A stretch of 5,085 nt of DNA, taken from NCBI GenBank assembly GCA_011052355.1, contig DRJB01000065.1:1-5085 (forward strand), written 5' to 3'. The stretch's first letter is position 1, and each line of letters begins with the position of its first letter. The translations under genes and the position numbers were made by a program. The notes under the pieces were generated by a model. It made no database searches. It was not told the origin of the DNA and saw only the letters and a list, made by a program, of their open reading frames with translations. Positions 4,499 through 5,085 of the stretch are shown in pieces. Source of the DNA: Candidatus Kaiserbacteria bacterium (GTDB taxonomy: Bacteria; Patescibacteriota; Minisyncoccia; Phycocordibacterales; Phycocordibacteraceae).

Positions 4499-4918
4499 AT
4501 GGCAAGAGTTGTAAAAAAGATAAAACTTCAAATTCCGGCGGGGAAGGCAACACCCGCTCCACCTGTTGGTACTGCTCTTGGACCTGCCGGTATTAATATT
4601 GGTGATTTTGTAAATAAGTTTAATGAGGCGACTCGCGAGCAAATGGGTGACATCATCCCGGTTGAGCTTTCGGTATATGATGACCGCACGTTTGATTTTA
4701 TACTTAAAAACCCGCCCGCATCACGTCTTATTTTGAAAAAACTTGATATAAAAAAGGGTTCAGGAAAACCGCAGGCTCAAAAGGTCGGCGTGCTTACCAA
4801 GGCGCAGGTGCGAGAAATCGTAGATCAAAAAATGTCCGACCTTAACGCAGCAACTCCTGAAGCCGCCGACCGAATCATAGAAGGCACCGCCCGCTCAATG
4901 GGTGTTGATATAAAGTAA
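4499..4918 (+). CDS. rplK: 50S ribosomal protein L11 (uL11)
   Basis: L11 binds 23S rRNA at the GTPase-associated centre and supports the stalk where elongation factors act. Its 139 residues are typical. The N-terminal domain shows LQIPAGKATPAPPVGTALGP (10-29), the Pro-rich factor-facing motif, followed by 'AGINIGDFVNKFN'. 'DRTFDFILKNPPAS' (62-75) leads into the linker. The C-terminal rRNA-binding domain has 'GSGKP' (87-91), 'KVGVLTKAQVREI' (95-107) and the signature 'IIEGTARSMG' (126-135). It follows nusG by 18 nt. No Shine-Dalgarno sequence lies before the ATG; TATCCT at 4488-4493 is a weak -10-like box. The next gene is not rplA, which is unusual for this locus. Confidence 0.97.
   Translation: MARVVKKIKLQIPAGKATPAPPVGTALGPAGINIGDFVNKFNEATREQMGDIIPVELSVYDDRTFDFILKNPPASRLILKKLDIKKGSGKPQAQKVGVLTKAQVREIVDQKMSDLNAATPEAADRIIEGTARSMGVDIK
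4906..4914 (+). promoter_or_regulatory. Extended -10 upstream of the CofE-like gene
   Basis: TGATATAAA (4906-4914) is an extended -10 box inside the last codons of rplK. It ends 9 bases before ATG 4924, so it could drive a leaderless or very short-leader transcript of the next gene alone. Confidence 0.4.
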
Positions 4919-4923
4919 CACAC

Positions 4924-5085
4924 ATGCAGATACGTTCGGTCCGAACCCGCGTTCTTGTTCCGCCACATGATTCTCTTACGGACGCTTTGCGCAATTCTTC
5001 ATTTGCTCCGCAAAATGGAGATATCATTGCCGTTTCCTCAAAGGTAGTTTCTATTGATGAGGGTGAGTGTGTGCCGGAAGAACAA
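4924..5085 (+). CDS. CofE-like F420-0:glutamate ligase family protein (5' part only)
   Basis: The first 54 residues are visible and the frame is still open at the window edge. 'VRTRVLVPPHDSLTDALRN' (6-24) followed by 'NGDIIAVSSKVVSIDEGECV' (31-50) matches the opening of the F420-0:gamma-glutamyl ligase family, where 'GD.....SK.VS..EGR.V' forms the nucleotide-binding start. True CofE adds glutamates to coenzyme F420. CPR bacteria are not known to make F420, so members there may ligate another acceptor; that is inference. The start at ATG 4924 lies 5 bases after the rplK stop, with no Shine-Dalgarno sequence. The catalytic C-terminal part is outside the window, so subfamily and function cannot be settled. 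Confidence 0.75.
   Translation, partial: MQIRSVRTRVLVPPHDSLTDALRNSSFAPQNGDIIAVSSKVVSIDEGECVPEEQ

Noticed and set aside
1192..4918. Alternative genetic code with TGA read as an amino acid
   Set aside because: All eight complete genes end in TAA or TAG with no in-frame TGA, and NusG and L11 use GGN codons at conserved glycines, so nothing calls for recoding.
1..5085. CRISPR array or tandem repeats
   Set aside because: No regularly spaced repeats were seen on either strand.

Overview
The window looks like a chromosomal piece from a Candidate Phyla Radiation (Patescibacteria) bacterium, most likely Parcubacteria-like. The argument rests on the mix of genes: compact single-domain proteins, a SIMPL protein, a small membrane-anchored four-cysteine protein, a CofE-like ligase, and IS-transposase debris ending in the 'WTRT' style tail I associate with these genomes. 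It also rests on the absence of an rplA gene directly after rplK, which fits CPR lineages that lack ribosomal protein uL1. This placement comes from remembered family patterns, not from a search. Everything that can be supported lies on the + strand.

Positions 1-402 hold no intact gene. A SET-domain fragment (from 14) breaks by frameshift near 95-100 and runs into the degraded C-terminal end of an integrase-type transposase (about 195-391, three reading frames). A good promoter (TTGTTA, 17 bp, TATAGT) then precedes a class II tRNA-Leu(GAG) at 403-484. An AT-rich gene of unknown function follows (512-1057), with a Cys/His pattern suggesting an NlpC/P60-like fold. After it come a small hairpin with a T-tract and a second, shorter transposase-like tail (about 1129-1167). 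Two transposase scars in the same orientation therefore flank the tRNA and the AT-rich gene.

Positions 1192-3560 carry a PduO-type cobalamin adenosyltransferase, tRNA-His(GTG) with an encoded CCA, a 126-128 residue protein I do not recognise, the four-cysteine protein, and a secreted or membrane-anchored SIMPL-domain protein. A very strong 44-nt hairpin lies just after the SIMPL gene.

Positions 3620-5085 hold the conserved core: a candidate promoter and a small hairpin with a T-tract, then secE, nusG and rplK in one direction with 17-18 nt gaps, then the 5' part of a CofE-like (F420-0:glutamate ligase family) gene cut by the window end. SecE and NusG connect protein export and transcription elongation, and L11 builds the ribosomal GTPase stalk base.

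The most general feature is translational. None of the eight recognisable starts from 1192 onward has a Shine-Dalgarno sequence. At least four have a -10-like box (often extended, TGnTAnnnT) ending 8-10 nt before the start codon, and two more have weaker boxes 6-8 nt before it. This suggests leaderless or nearly leaderless mRNAs.
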